Assembly: GCF_030285365.1 (NCBI RefSeq)
Contig: NZ_JASVDS010000001.1
Location: forward strand, 186,001-250,000
Length of the DNA stretch: 64,000 bases
Direction: 5' to 3'
Origin: Roseateles subflavus
GTDB lineage: Bacteria; Pseudomonadota; Gammaproteobacteria; Burkholderiales; Burkholderiaceae_C
Both the position numbers and the translations under genes were made by a program. Numbering within the stretch: position 1 is the first letter of the stretch; each line of letters starts with the position of its first letter. Under the pieces are notes generated by a model that saw only the letters and a list, made by a program, of their open reading frames with translations, had not been told where the DNA came from and did not search any database. Below, piece after piece: positions 43,653 through 52,832 of this stretch.

Positions 43653-44294
43653 TTACTTCTCCAGGTACTTCACGAAGAAGTCGTAGGCCGCCTGGTTGTT
43701 GGTCAGGTAGTAGTTGATGACGTCCGTCGAGCTGTACGGGAACGCATAGCCGGTGCGGCCCACGGCCCAGCCGGTGTTCGTCTCGTAGGCCAGCGCATTG
43801 AGATACGCATTGAGCCAGTGACGCTCCGGGGTGGAGGCGTAGGTCGGGTCGGACATCAGCTTCAGCAGCGTCAGGTTCTTGGTCGACGAGCTGGCGCGGA
43901 TGAGGATGGAGCCCACCGTCACGTTGCAGCTGCAGGGCCAGGTCCGGCGGGGCACCGTCAGGCCGTTCGAGGTCGTGGTCTGGCCCCACCAGCCCGGGCT
44001 GTAGCCCCAGGCGTTGGGGTAGGTCTCGCCATGGAAGGAGTGGGCGGAAGACTGCACGCCGGAGATGGTGCAGATCACGGCCTTGCCCGTCTTGGCGCTG
44101 CTGCAGACGGCCAGCGTGACGCCACCGGCCATCGCCCGCATGGGCGCCAGGGCCGCCAGCGTGGCTGCGCCACCCGTGCCCGCGCTCTTGAGCAGCATGC
44201 GACGGCGTGCCAGCGCCTCGGCAGACAGGCTGCGGGTCGCCGTCAGGGGGTCCCGTGCTGCCTGCTGGTCGGGGGTCGAACGCTGCTTGTCCAT
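43653..44294 (-). CDS. Tat-signal secreted protein leading the HPr-rel-A cassette
   Basis: 213 residues. The N-terminal 29 residues are polar, then a twin-arginine signal (ARRRMLLKSAG, R30-R32) with hydrophobic core and probable cleavage near AMA (56). The mature part has four cysteines (C64, C75, C121, C123, the last two as CSC) and no recognised domain. Position as first gene of the cassette makes it the natural candidate substrate (inference). GAGG nine bases before the ATG. Codon and base use look slightly less GC-rich than the neighbours. Confidence 0.75.
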   Translation of the reverse strand: MDKQRSTPDQQAARDPLTATRSLSAEALARRRMLLKSAGTGGAATLAALAPMRAMAGGVTLAVCSSAKTGKAVICTISGVQSSAHSFHGETYPNAWGYSPGWWGQTTTSNGLTVPRRTWPCSCNVTVGSILIRASSSTKNLTLLKLMSDPTYASTPERHWLNAYLNALAYETNTGWAVGRTGYAFPYSSTDVINYYLTNNQAAYDFFVKYLEK

Positions 44295-44597
44295 AACGAA
44301 CCTCTACAGTCCAGAGAACTCATTGAAAAAACCGGTGCGGCCCGGACGGTGTCCGGTGGCCGCCGGCAGGGCCGCTCTCGATGCGCCGGAGCGCAGCGGC
44401 ATGCACGGCCAGCCTGCCAATGGCCCTGTATTTGACACTATCGCAAGCAGCCTGGATGCCCGACCCGCGCATCCAGGGGGGGCCGCCAGCGACATCGCAG
44501 GCCGCTCAAACGGGGGACGCTGACCGGCCCACGCCTGACGCCCCGGGCGCGCGGCCCCCGGGGTGGCGGGCTCGCGGGCTCCTGTATTCTTGCTGCC
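44295..44597. other. divergent intergenic region between the HPr-rel-A cassette and pssA
   Basis: About 300 bases without a gene. It must hold the promoters of both directions. A TTGACA at 44432-44437 has no acceptable -10 partner, and I cannot place a promoter with confidence. Confidence 0.4.
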
Positions 44598-45215
44598 ATG
44601 AACCGACCCAAACCCTTCTCCATGATCCGCGAGTTCCACCTGGCGGACTGGTTCACCCTGGCCAACGCCTTCTGCGGCATGGGCGCCCTGTTCTCGGTGA
44701 TGACCTACCTGCAGACCCGCGAGGTCCTGCATCTGTTCTATGCCTGCGGCCTGATTCCCGCCGCCCTGGTCTTCGACATCCTGGACGGGCGCATCGCCCG
44801 CTGGCGCCAGAAAAGCTCCGCCATGGGCCGGGAGCTGGACTCGCTGGCCGACGTCATCTCCTTCGGCGTCGCGCCGGCAGCTATCGCTTATGGCTGCGGG
44901 ATGCAAGGACTCTATGACCGCATCATCCTGGTCTTCTTCGTCGCCTGCGGCGTTTCCCGTCTGGCGCGCTTCAACATCACCGCCGAGAAGCTCTCCGAGG
45001 GCGGCGACAAGGTCAAGTATTTCGAGGGCACGCCCATCCCCACCTCGCTCGTCCTGGTGATCCTGCTGTGGGTGGCTGCCGCCCAGGGCGCCCTGGGGGA
45101 TCAGATGTGGGGCGGCCGCCTGGAGATCGGCGGCTTCAATTTCCATCCGCTGGCCCTGCTGTTCCTGGCGTCCGGCTCGCTGATGGTCAGCCGGATCCGC
45201 ATTCCCAAGATCTGA
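44598..45215 (+). CDS. pssA: CDP-diacylglycerol-serine O-phosphatidyltransferase
   Basis: 205 residues, about six membrane segments. The CDP-alcohol phosphotransferase motif is complete: D, x2, DG, x2, AR, x8, G, x3, D, x3, D, in the segment beginning DILDGRIARW near residue 56. It makes phosphatidylserine, the precursor of phosphatidylethanolamine. Short type II PssA as in most bacteria outside the gamma group. Confidence 0.93.
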   Translation: MNRPKPFSMIREFHLADWFTLANAFCGMGALFSVMTYLQTREVLHLFYACGLIPAALVFDILDGRIARWRQKSSAMGRELDSLADVISFGVAPAAIAYGCGMQGLYDRIILVFFVACGVSRLARFNITAEKLSEGGDKVKYFEGTPIPTSLVLVILLWVAAAQGALGDQMWGGRLEIGGFNFHPLALLFLASGSLMVSRIRIPKI

Positions 45216-45236
45216 CGCCGCCCGGCGCCGCGGGCG

Positions 45237-46199
45237 TCAGTGCACGCCGGGCTGCGGCCGCACCCGCAGCGCCCCCAGCACGCCGGCCACCAGCAGGGCG
45301 ATGCCCAGCGCGGTCAGCGGCGCCGGCCACTCGGCCCGCCACAGGAAGGCGTAGGCCAGGGCGGCCAGCGTCTCGAACACGATCAGCTGGCCCACGAGAG
45401 CCGTGGGCAGACGCTGGCTGGCCTCGTTCCAGCACAGCGTGCCCGCCCAGGACGCCAGCAAGCCGATGGCGAGCATCAGCCCGGCATAGGCCAGCGGGCG
45501 CGGCCCGAGCGGGAGTTCGACCTCGATCTGCCCGCCCTGCCGGAGCAGCACCAGCGCGGCGAAGGCCATGATTGACAGCGGCAGCGTCACCAGCCCCTGG
45601 GCCGTCGCCCAGGCGCGCGGACTGCGGTCCGGGTGCGCGCGCAGCCAGTCGGCGTTGCGGATCGGGTACCAGGTCCAGCAGGCCAGGGCCCCGAGGGCCA
45701 GCAGGCCGCCCTGCACATAGGCTGCCATCCTCGCCTCGGCCGTGGCCGACGAGCGTGCCAGCGCCTGCAGCTCGACCTGGTTGACGCAGACCAGCCCCGC
45801 GGCGATGAGCAACAGCGGCAGCGCCAGCTGCGCCCAGGGCAGACGCCCGTCCCGCATGCGGTTGCGGTGGTTGGACACGAGCGCGATGAGCACCGGCAAC
45901 GTGCCAATGATCATGGTCGGCAGCGGCCCGCCGGCCCGCTGGATGGCCGCGGCAAGGCACAGATAGTAGAGAAAGTTGCCGATGGCGCTCAGCCGCAGGG
46001 CCGCCCACCAGTCCGCCGCCGCCAGCTCCCGCAGCGCACGGCGGTCCATCCAGGCCAAGGGCAGCGCGATCAGCCCGAAGGCCAGGTAGCGCCCGGCCAT
46101 GAGCTGGGCGGCCGGATACTCCGGCAGCATCTGCGGGGCCACGAAGACCAGGCCCCACATGAGCCCGGCCGCCAGCGCGAAAAGAACACCTGTCCACAT
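45237..46199 (-). CDS. EamA/DMT family transporter
   Basis: 320 residues with ten membrane segments in two five-helix EamA repeats (the first opens FALAAGLMWGLVFVAPQML, the second LLALGALACWTWYPIRNAD). Probably an amino-acid or metabolite exporter; substrate unknown. It converges with pssA. Confidence 0.85.
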   Translation of the reverse strand: MWTGVLFALAAGLMWGLVFVAPQMLPEYPAAQLMAGRYLAFGLIALPLAWMDRRALRELAAADWWAALRLSAIGNFLYYLCLAAAIQRAGGPLPTMIIGTLPVLIALVSNHRNRMRDGRLPWAQLALPLLLIAAGLVCVNQVELQALARSSATAEARMAAYVQGGLLALGALACWTWYPIRNADWLRAHPDRSPRAWATAQGLVTLPLSIMAFAALVLLRQGGQIEVELPLGPRPLAYAGLMLAIGLLASWAGTLCWNEASQRLPTALVGQLIVFETLAALAYAFLWRAEWPAPLTALGIALLVAGVLGALRVRPQPGVH

Positions 46200-46265
46200 G
46201 CCGCCATCATGCCGGCCCCACCCGCCGCGGGCTTGTACAGGATTGCTGCCGCGGCCGCCCGGCGC

Positions 46266-46877
46266 TCAGACGCCCCCGCGCCACAGCCCCCAGGCCAGGG
46301 CCAGCATCATCAGCCCGAGGAGCAGATCCAGGACCTGCCAGGCCCGCTGCCGCGCGAAGAGTGGGGCCAGCAGACGGGCCCCGTAGCCCAGGCCGGCGAA
46401 CCACAGCAGGCTGCAGCTGACCGCGCCGAGAAAGAACAGCGGGCGCTGGGCCGGCGCCTGGGCGGTGCCGATGGCACCCACCAGCAGCACGGTGTCCAGG
46501 TAGACATGCGGATTGAGCAGTGTGAAGGCCGCCGCCTGGGCCAGCGTGCCCGCCGCCGAAGCGCCCCCGCCCCCGCCCCCGCCCGCCTCCAGCCCCGCCG
46601 GCCGGGCGACGCGCGCGAGCGCCCGCAGGCCATAGGCGAGCAGGAAGGCGATGCCCGCCCAGCGCAGCGCCTGCGTCACGCCCGGCAGCCGAGCATCCAG
46701 GGCGCCCAGCCCCCAGATGCCCACCGCCATGAGCAGGGCGTCGGCCAGCGCGCAGAACAGCACGACCAGGCCCACATGGCGCCGCAGCAGGCCCTGGCGC
46801 AGCACGAAGGCATTCTGGGCGCCAATGGCGACGATCAGGCCGGCCACGAGGACCAGACCCTGGAGATAGACGGCCAT
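46266..46877 (-). CDS. argO: LysE/ArgO family amino-acid exporter
   Basis: 203 residues from the ATG at 46877, six membrane segments. IGAQNAFVLRQGL near residue 18 and LLNPHVYLDTVLLVG near 120 are family signatures of arginine/lysine exporters. A glycine run (GGGGGGG) sits in the central loop. In-frame ATGs at 46886 and 46898 are possible starts; 46877 aligns best with ArgO (MxxYxxQGL). It is divergent from an ArgP-type regulator, the known arrangement for argO control. Confidence 0.85.
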   Translation of the reverse strand: MAVYLQGLVLVAGLIVAIGAQNAFVLRQGLLRRHVGLVVLFCALADALLMAVGIWGLGALDARLPGVTQALRWAGIAFLLAYGLRALARVARPAGLEAGGGGGGGASAAGTLAQAAAFTLLNPHVYLDTVLLVGAIGTAQAPAQRPLFFLGAVSCSLLWFAGLGYGARLLAPLFARQRAWQVLDLLLGLMMLALAWGLWRGGV

Positions 46878-46932
46878 CGAAGTCATGCCGCGCAGCATGC
46901 CCGGACCGGCGCACAGCGGCCAGTTAGACTTC

Positions 46933-46957
46933 CTGAAGCCGCTTCAGCGCCGCTGAA
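46933..46957. promoter_or_regulatory. two overlapping palindromic T-N11-A boxes (candidate ArgP operator)
   Basis: CTGAAGC-C-GCTTCAG at 46933-46947 and TTCAGC-GCC-GCTGAA at 46943-46957 are both perfect dyads, and each contains the LysR-type T-N11-A pattern. They lie between the divergent exporter and its regulator. Confidence 0.65.
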
Positions 46958-47005
46958 CGAAGGCCCGGAGCGCCGTGTCCGGCTTCGCCCGAATCCCGCC
47001 CCGCC

Positions 47006-47887
47006 ATGCTCGACTACCCCCTCATCCATGCCCTGGCTGCCGTCGTCCGCGAGGGCAGCTTCGAGAAGGCCGGCCGCAGCCTGCATCTCAGCACGTCGGC
47101 CATTTCCCAGCGGGTGAAGCTCCTGGAGCAGCGGCTGGGGCAGGTGCTGGTGATCCGCGACAGCCCCTGCCGCGCCACGCCCGCCGGCCTGCAGCTGTGC
47201 CGCCATGCCGAGCAGGTGGCACTGCTGGAGCGCGAGTTGCTCGCCAGCCTGCCCCCCCAGGCGGCCGAGGGCGGCCTGCGCAGCCTGCGGCTCGCCGTCA
47301 ACGCCGACAGCCTCAGCACCTGGTTCATGCCGGCGGCGGTGGCGCTCTCGGGCCAGCGCTGGCTGCTGGACCTCAGCCTCGAGGATCAGGACCACACGGC
47401 CGAACGCCTGCGCCAGGGCGACGTGCTGGCGGCCGTGACCGCGCTGGCCGACCCCCTGCCCGGCTGTCGCAGCGTGCCCCTCGGGTGCATGGACTACCTG
47501 GCCGTCGCGACGCCGGCCTTCGTCCATCAGCATTTCGCCGCGGGACTGCACGCCGAGGCCCTGACGCGCGCGCCCTGCCTCAGCTACGACCGGCGGGACC
47601 AGCTGCAGTCGCGCTGGGTCGCGCAGGTGCTCGCCGCGACGCCGCCCCTGCCCTGCCACTGGCTGCCCTCGAACGACGTCTACCTGGCCGCCTGCCGCAG
47701 CGGCATGGGATGGGGCATGTGCCCGCGCAGCCTCGTGCAGGCGGAGGTGGACCAGGGCGTGCTGCAGACGCTGAGCGAGGCGCCGCTGTCCGTGCCGCTG
47801 TTCTGGCAGGCCACGGCCCAGGCCTGGCCGCTGCTGGAGCCGGTGACGCAGGCCGTGCTGGACGCCGCGCGTCGCGGCCTGCGCTGA
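47006..47887 (+). CDS. argP: ArgP/LysG-type LysR regulator
   Basis: 293 residues. N-terminal winged helix (LAAVVREGSFEKAGRSLHLS, then SAISQRVKLLEQRLGQVLV) of ArgP/LysG type, where the sequence DYPLIHALAAVV is characteristic. ArgP senses arginine or lysine and activates the exporter gene it faces. The effector domain is of normal length. Confidence 0.88.
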   Translation: MLDYPLIHALAAVVREGSFEKAGRSLHLSTSAISQRVKLLEQRLGQVLVIRDSPCRATPAGLQLCRHAEQVALLERELLASLPPQAAEGGLRSLRLAVNADSLSTWFMPAAVALSGQRWLLDLSLEDQDHTAERLRQGDVLAAVTALADPLPGCRSVPLGCMDYLAVATPAFVHQHFAAGLHAEALTRAPCLSYDRRDQLQSRWVAQVLAATPPLPCHWLPSNDVYLAACRSGMGWGMCPRSLVQAEVDQGVLQTLSEAPLSVPLFWQATAQAWPLLEPVTQAVLDAARRGLR

Positions 47888-47889
47888 GC

Positions 47890-48726
47890 TCAGCGCCCGC
47901 GCACCACGCCCAGCTGGCGCTGGTAGGCCGCCGGCGTGATGCCGTAGCGGCGCTGCAGGCTGCGCGTCAGATGCGCCTGATCGGTGAAGCCGGCGGCCGC
48001 GGCCACCTGCGCCGGCGCCATCCCCTGGGCGAGCAGGCGTTTGGCCTCGAAGCTGCGCAGGGCCATCAGCGCCTGCTGCGGCGTGGCGTGCTGCTGCTCG
48101 CGAAAGCTGCGCAGGAAGTGGAAGGGGCTCAGGCCGGCGACGCCGGCGAGCTGCTCGAGCGTCAGCGCCTGGTCCAGATGTGCGCGCATGAAGTCCGTCA
48201 CCCGCTCGAAGCGGCCGGCGGCCTCGGCCGTGCGGGCCTGCACGCGGGCATGCGGGCGGATGAGATCCACCAGCTGCAGCAGCAGGCAGTCCACGGCCAG
48301 CGGCTCCTCGGCGGACCACAGCGCCGCCATGCAGCGCGCGACCGCCTGCGCCTGCGCCGGGCTGCCGCTGACGGCGGCATCGAAGCGCCAGCTGCGATCC
48401 CCGCCGTAGGCCGGCAGCAGCGCCTCGTCCAGGTAGACCATGTGATAGCCCCAGCAGCCCGCGTCGGCGGACTCCCCCGTGTGCAGATCCTCGGGGTTCA
48501 TCAGCATGAGGCTGGCCTGCGGCGCCAGGTGCTCGCCGCCCCGCCAGCGAAAGCGGCCCAGGCCCTGGTTGATCACGCCCAGCCCGTAGGCCTCGTGCGT
48601 GTGCGCGTCGAAGCAATGCTCCCGGATGCGCGCCCGGTAGAGCTCCACACCCGGCCGGCCGACGGGTCGGCGGTACAGGGCGTGATCCTCCTGGCCATCG
48701 AAGCGGATGAGGGTGTCGGACGGCAT
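47890..48726 (-). CDS. AraC-family regulator with cupin N-terminus
   Basis: 278 residues. N-terminal AraC-binding cupin (FDAHTHEAYGLGVINQG, about 38-55, with two His) and two helix-turn-helix units at the end (TLEQLAGVAGLSPFHFLRSF, then VAAAAGFTDQAHLTRSLQRR). Related regulators often control LysE-type exporters. It converges with argP, 2 bases apart. Confidence 0.88.
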   Translation of the reverse strand: MPSDTLIRFDGQEDHALYRRPVGRPGVELYRARIREHCFDAHTHEAYGLGVINQGLGRFRWRGGEHLAPQASLMLMNPEDLHTGESADAGCWGYHMVYLDEALLPAYGGDRSWRFDAAVSGSPAQAQAVARCMAALWSAEEPLAVDCLLLQLVDLIRPHARVQARTAEAAGRFERVTDFMRAHLDQALTLEQLAGVAGLSPFHFLRSFREQQHATPQQALMALRSFEAKRLLAQGMAPAQVAAAAGFTDQAHLTRSLQRRYGITPAAYQRQLGVVRGR

Positions 48727-48766
48727 GACCCGGCCATCATGGCACAGCCGGCATCACCGACGCCGC

Positions 48767-49171
48767 TCATCGGCGGCTGACGGAGGCCAGACCCCAGTGC
48801 TTGCGCGGCACGCTCAGCACGACGGTGTCGGGCGACCCCCAGGCATCGCCCGCGAAGCGCATGTGCACCTCGCCGTCCAGGCTGTGCCAGGTGCCGTCGG
48901 CCATCGGCGTCATCGCCACCGTCGCCTCGTCACCCAGTGTGATGCGCAGGCGCAGCCCGCGGCCGTTCACCTCCAGATCGCGGCCGTCCTCCATGCGGTA
49001 GGTGCCCGAAAGCAGGCGCATGTCCGACAGCGGCACATGGGCCCGCATCGGTGACTGGGTCTGCAGCGTGACGGGCGCCAGGACGGTGGGCTCCTGCGCC
49101 AGCGCGGGGCCGGCGAGGACGATCAGCGCCAGGGCGGCGCCGGCCAGGGGGGAGCGGGTGGGCAGGTTCAT
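48767..49171 (-). CDS. secreted hypothetical protein (134 aa)
   Basis: Signal peptide (cleavage after GPALA) followed by a beta-rich domain: LLSGTYRMEDGRDLEVNGR, then LRITLGDEATVAMTPMADG, then GEVHMRFAGDAWGSPDTVVLS. AAGGAG eight bases before the ATG at 49171 sets the start; a longer upstream frame is not supported. Family not recognised. Confidence 0.6.
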   Translation of the reverse strand: MNLPTRSPLAGAALALIVLAGPALAQEPTVLAPVTLQTQSPMRAHVPLSDMRLLSGTYRMEDGRDLEVNGRGLRLRITLGDEATVAMTPMADGTWHSLDGEVHMRFAGDAWGSPDTVVLSVPRKHWGLASVSRR

Positions 49172-49433
49172 GAGGGACTCCTTGAAATGCGCGACCCGGA
49201 GCGGGACGGCGCTGGCGGATGGGACAAGTCCAGTGTGGGAAATGCAGCGCCGGATGTCCTCCCCGCTCCGATCGAACACCGCTTCCGTGGGCTGAAATGC
49301 CGGGCGGACGGACGAACTGCGGCCCCTCGAAAATGCCCGGAAACCCCGATGGATAAAGGCCCTGACGCCATTCACATGCCGCGAGTCACCCCTCCCTTGC
49401 GCCCTGGTCGAACGGCATGTGAGCTCGGTCATG

Positions 49434-49447
49434 GCAAGACCTGACCC
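49434..49447 (-). repeat. copy of the dispersed 14-base motif GGGTCAGGTCTTGC
   Basis: Exact match on the minus strand, in the 294-base gene-free gap (49172-49465) downstream of glpD. This is the only exact copy outside a gene. Confidence 0.6.
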
Positions 49448-49465
49448 CACGCCGGAGCAAGCGCT

Positions 49466-50992
49466 TCAGCCGCCAGACTGGAGGGCCTGCGCCACGCGCT
49501 CCACGTCCTGCGGGCTGCAGCGCAGCCCCAGCTTGCTGCGCCGCCACAGCACGTCCTCGGCCGACTGCGCCCATTCCTCGCGTTGCAGGTAGCGCAGCTC
49601 GGCCTCGTGCAACCCGGGGGCGATCTCCTCGCCCAGCGTGCCCGGCCCCAGCACCCGGTCGATGCGCCCGCCGTAGGCCTGGCACAGGCGCTGCAGCAGG
49701 GGCGCTGGCAGCTGCGGGTGACGCGCGCGCACCGCCTGCATGAGGGCCAGCAGCGCCGCCGGCCCACGGCCCGCCCCCGGCGCCCAGGCGGAGACATCGG
49801 CACCCGGCAGCGGTGCGCCGGCCGTCCAGGCCCCGTGGTGCCCTCCCAGCTGGGCATCGATGCGGTCCGCCACCTCCTCGGCCAGGCGGCGGTAGGTGGT
49901 CAGCTTGCCGCCCCACACATGCAGCAGCGGCGCCCCAGCGGCCGTGTCGAGGTCCAGCGCGTAGTCCCGCGTGACCGCCGCGGCCGTGCCGGCGTCGTCA
50001 TCCAGCAGCGGCCGCACGCCGGCAAAGCTCCAGCGCACATCCGCCGGCCGCAGCGCCTGGCGGAAGTAGCGTCCGGCCTGCTCGCAGAGATAGTCGACCT
50101 CGGCCCCCGAGATGCCGGGCGTGCAACCGCCGTCGATGTCGGCCGGCGCCAGCTCCACGTCGGTCGTGCCCACCAGCGTGAAGTCCTGCTGGTAGGGGAT
50201 GGTGAAGACGATGCGGCCGTCCGCGCCCTGCAGGAGGTAGGCGTGGTCATGGTCGTAGAGGCGGGGCACGACGATGTGGCTGCCCTTGACCAGGCGAAGG
50301 CGGCGCGCCGCCGGCGTCTCGCCCCGCGCGCCGCGCAGCGACTGCTCGACGAAGCGGGCGGCCCAGGGCCCGGTGGCGTTGACGAGCAGGCGCGCCGTGA
50401 GCGGCCGCTCGCCCGTCGGCACCTGCAGCCGCGCGTGCCAGACGCCCTGCGTGACGCGGGCCTCCACGCAGGGGCTGCGGGTCAGGATCTGTGCGCCCCG
50501 CTCGCGCGCGTCGAGCGCATTGGCGATGACGAGGCGCGCGTCGTCCACCCAACCGTCGGAGTAGACGAAGCCGCGCTCGAACTGCGGCTGCAGCGGCGCC
50601 CCCAGCGGATGCCCGGCCAGCCGCAGCCCCGCCGAGCCGGGGAGCAGCTCGCGATGCGCCAGGTGGTCGTAGAGAAACAGGCCCAGCCGCAGCAGCCACG
50701 CCGGCCGCATCTGCGGGTGATGCGGCATGACGAAGCGCAGCGGATGGATCAGGTGCGGCGCGGCGCACAGCAGGCGCTCGCGCTCCTGCAGGGCCTTGCG
50801 GACCAACCCGAACTCGCGGTACTCGAGGTAGCGCAGGCCGCCGTGGATCAGCTTGGTGGAGGCCGAGGATGTGTGCGAGGCCAGGTCATGGCGCTCGGCC
50901 AGCAGCACGCGCCAGCCCCGCCCGGCGAGATCCCGCGCGATGCCCACGCCATTGATGCCGCCGCCCACCACCAGTACGTCAAAATCAGCCAT
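49466..50992 (-). CDS. glpD: aerobic glycerol-3-phosphate dehydrogenase
   Basis: 508 residues. FAD motif [20 protein letters not shown] at the start, the GlpD signatures [17 protein letters not shown] and [18 protein letters not shown], and the C-terminal helical domain. It oxidises glycerol-3-phosphate to dihydroxyacetone phosphate at the membrane. The ATG at 50992 has AGGAG seven bases upstream; the GTG at 50998 is less likely. It is divergent from glpK, with only 41 bases between. Confidence 0.94.
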   Translation of the reverse strand: MADFDVLVVGGGINGVGIARDLAGRGWRVLLAERHDLASHTSSASTKLIHGGLRYLEYREFGLVRKALQERERLLCAAPHLIHPLRFVMPHHPQMRPAWLLRLGLFLYDHLAHRELLPGSAGLRLAGHPLGAPLQPQFERGFVYSDGWVDDARLVIANALDARERGAQILTRSPCVEARVTQGVWHARLQVPTGERPLTARLLVNATGPWAARFVEQSLRGARGETPAARRLRLVKGSHIVVPRLYDHDHAYLLQGADGRIVFTIPYQQDFTLVGTTDVELAPADIDGGCTPGISGAEVDYLCEQAGRYFRQALRPADVRWSFAGVRPLLDDDAGTAAAVTRDYALDLDTAAGAPLLHVWGGKLTTYRRLAEEVADRIDAQLGGHHGAWTAGAPLPGADVSAWAPGAGRGPAALLALMQAVRARHPQLPAPLLQRLCQAYGGRIDRVLGPGTLGEEIAPGLHEAELRYLQREEWAQSAEDVLWRRSKLGLRCSPQDVERVAQALQSGG

Positions 50993-51033
50993 CGCCACGC
51001 TCCTCGCGAGGCACTCTACCCTGCCGATTTCCC

Positions 51034-52527
51034 ATGAGCTACCTCATCGCACTGGACCAGGGCACCTCCAGCTCCCGCGCCATCGTCTTCGACCGCGAAG
51101 GCCGCCAGCTGGCCAAGGCGCAGCAGGAGTTCCGCCAGATCTACCCGCAGCCCGGCTGGGTGGAGCACGATCCACAGGAGATCTGGACCAGCCAGCTCGC
51201 CACCGCGCGCGAGGCCCTGCGCCTGTCCGGCCTGCGCCCCGAGCAGATCGCCAGCGTGGGCATCACCAACCAGCGCGAGACCACCGTGCTGTGGCACCGC
51301 GCGACCGGTGCGCCGCTGCACCACGCCATCGTCTGGCAGGACCGCCGCACCGAGCCGCTGTGCCATCAGCTGCGCGAGCAGGGGCTGGCGCCGCTGGTGC
51401 GCGAGCGCACGGGGCTCGTGATCGACGCCTACTTCTCCGCGACCAAGCTGCGCTGGCTGCTGGACCACATCCCCGGCGCCCGCGAGCAGGCGCGGCGCGG
51501 CGAGCTGGCCTTCGGCACGGTGGACAGCTGGCTGATGTGGCAGCTCAGCGGCGGCCGCATCCACGCGACCGACGTCAGCAATGCCTCGCGCACGATGCTC
51601 TTCGACGTGCACCGCAACGACTGGGACGACGAGATCCTGGCGGCCCTGGACATCCCGCGCGAGGTGCTGCCCGCCGTGCACCCCAGCGCCCACGCCTTCG
51701 GCCACCTGGACCCGCAATGGCTCGGCGCAGCCCTGCCCATCGGCGGCGTGGCCGGCGACCAGCAGGCCGCGCTCTTCGGTCAGGGCTGCTTCAAGGCCGG
51801 CATGGCCAAGAACACCTACGGCACCGGCTGCTTCACGCTCATGCACCTGGGCGAGCGCTTCCAGACCTCCTCCAACGGCCTGATCACGACCAGCGCCGCG
51901 CAGACCGGTGCGCAGCCGGAGTTCGCGCTGGAGGGCAGCGTGTTCATCGGCGGCGCCGTCGTGCAATGGCTGCGCGACGGCCTGCATGCCTTCCCGAGCA
52001 GCAGCGACGTCGAGAGCCTGGCGGCGAGCGTGCCGGATGCCGGCGGCGTCCTGTTCGTGCCGGCCTTCACCGGGCTCGGCGCGCCCTACTGGCAGCCGGA
52101 CGCGCGCGGCGCCATCGTCGGCCTCAGCCGCGGCAGCACCATGGCCCACATCGCCCGGGCAGCCCTCGAGTCCATTGCCTTCCAGAGCGCGGCCCTGCTG
52201 CAGGCGATGAGCCGCGACGCCGTGGCCGCCGGCGCGGCGCCCGTGAGCGAGCTGCGTGTGGATGGCGGCGCCTGCGTCAACAATCTGCTGATGCAATTCC
52301 AGGCGGACCTCCTGGGCATTCCCGTCGTCCGCCCCCGCGTCATCGAGACCACCGCCCTCGGCGCCGCCTACCTGGCCGGCCTCAGCGCCGGCCTCTACAG
52401 CGGTCTCGAGGCGCTCGGCGCCCACTGGCAGGCCGAGCGCGTCTTCCACCCCACCCTGCCCCGCGAACGCGCCCTCGAACGCATGGCCGACTGGGAACGC
52501 GCCGTCCGCCAGACCACCGCCCTCTGA
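51034..52527 (+). CDS. glpK: glycerol kinase
   Basis: 497 residues. FGGY kinase: [17 protein letters not shown] at the start, [13 protein letters not shown] near 258, and [16 protein letters not shown] and [20 protein letters not shown] in the C-terminal half. It phosphorylates glycerol. No clear ribosome site at the start. The last 16 codons, including the stop, are part of the tandem duplication that begins at 52479. Confidence 0.95.
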   Translation: MSYLIALDQGTSSSRAIVFDREGRQLAKAQQEFRQIYPQPGWVEHDPQEIWTSQLATAREALRLSGLRPEQIASVGITNQRETTVLWHRATGAPLHHAIVWQDRRTEPLCHQLREQGLAPLVRERTGLVIDAYFSATKLRWLLDHIPGAREQARRGELAFGTVDSWLMWQLSGGRIHATDVSNASRTMLFDVHRNDWDDEILAALDIPREVLPAVHPSAHAFGHLDPQWLGAALPIGGVAGDQQAALFGQGCFKAGMAKNTYGTGCFTLMHLGERFQTSSNGLITTSAAQTGAQPEFALEGSVFIGGAVVQWLRDGLHAFPSSSDVESLAASVPDAGGVLFVPAFTGLGAPYWQPDARGAIVGLSRGSTMAHIARAALESIAFQSAALLQAMSRDAVAAGAAPVSELRVDGGACVNNLLMQFQADLLGIPVVRPRVIETTALGAAYLAGLSAGLYSGLEALGAHWQAERVFHPTLPRERALERMADWERAVRQTTAL

Positions 52528-52832
52528 CCCGAAGCCACCCCCTCACGCGTGGCCACCGGCCCACGCCCCTGGTGGCGGCCGGGGATCCGGCTTCGCCGGT
52601 CCCTCGGCCGCGCCCCCTCGAGGGGGCCGGCGCAGCCGGCAGGGGGTGGACTCATACGCATGGCCGACCGGGAACGCGCCGTCCGCCAGACCACCGCCCT
52701 CTGACCCGAAGCCGCCCCCTCACGCGTGGCCACCGGCCCACGCCCCTGGTGGCGGCCGGGGATCCGGCTTCGCCGGTCCCTCGGCCGCGCCCCCTCGAGG
52801 GGGCCGGCGCAGCCGGCAGGGGGTGGACTCAT
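52479..52832. repeat. 177-bp tandem duplication covering the glpK 3' end
   Basis: Copy 1 is 52479-52655 and copy 2 is 52656-52832, with a constant offset of 177 and only two base differences (52492/52669 and one in the GAAGCCA/GCC segment). Each copy has the end of glpK with its stop, a CCGGCTTCGCCGG hairpin, the palindrome CCCCCTCGAGGGGG and GCCGGC-GCA-GCCGGC. Copy 2 encodes an orphan tail ([14 protein letters not shown]). The right end coincides with the stop codon of the convergent histidine kinase gene. The palindromes probably serve as a two-way terminator. Confidence 0.9.

Noticed and set aside
44432-44437. Perfect TTGACA hexamer as a pssA promoter
   Set aside because: No acceptable -10 at 16-18 bases downstream.
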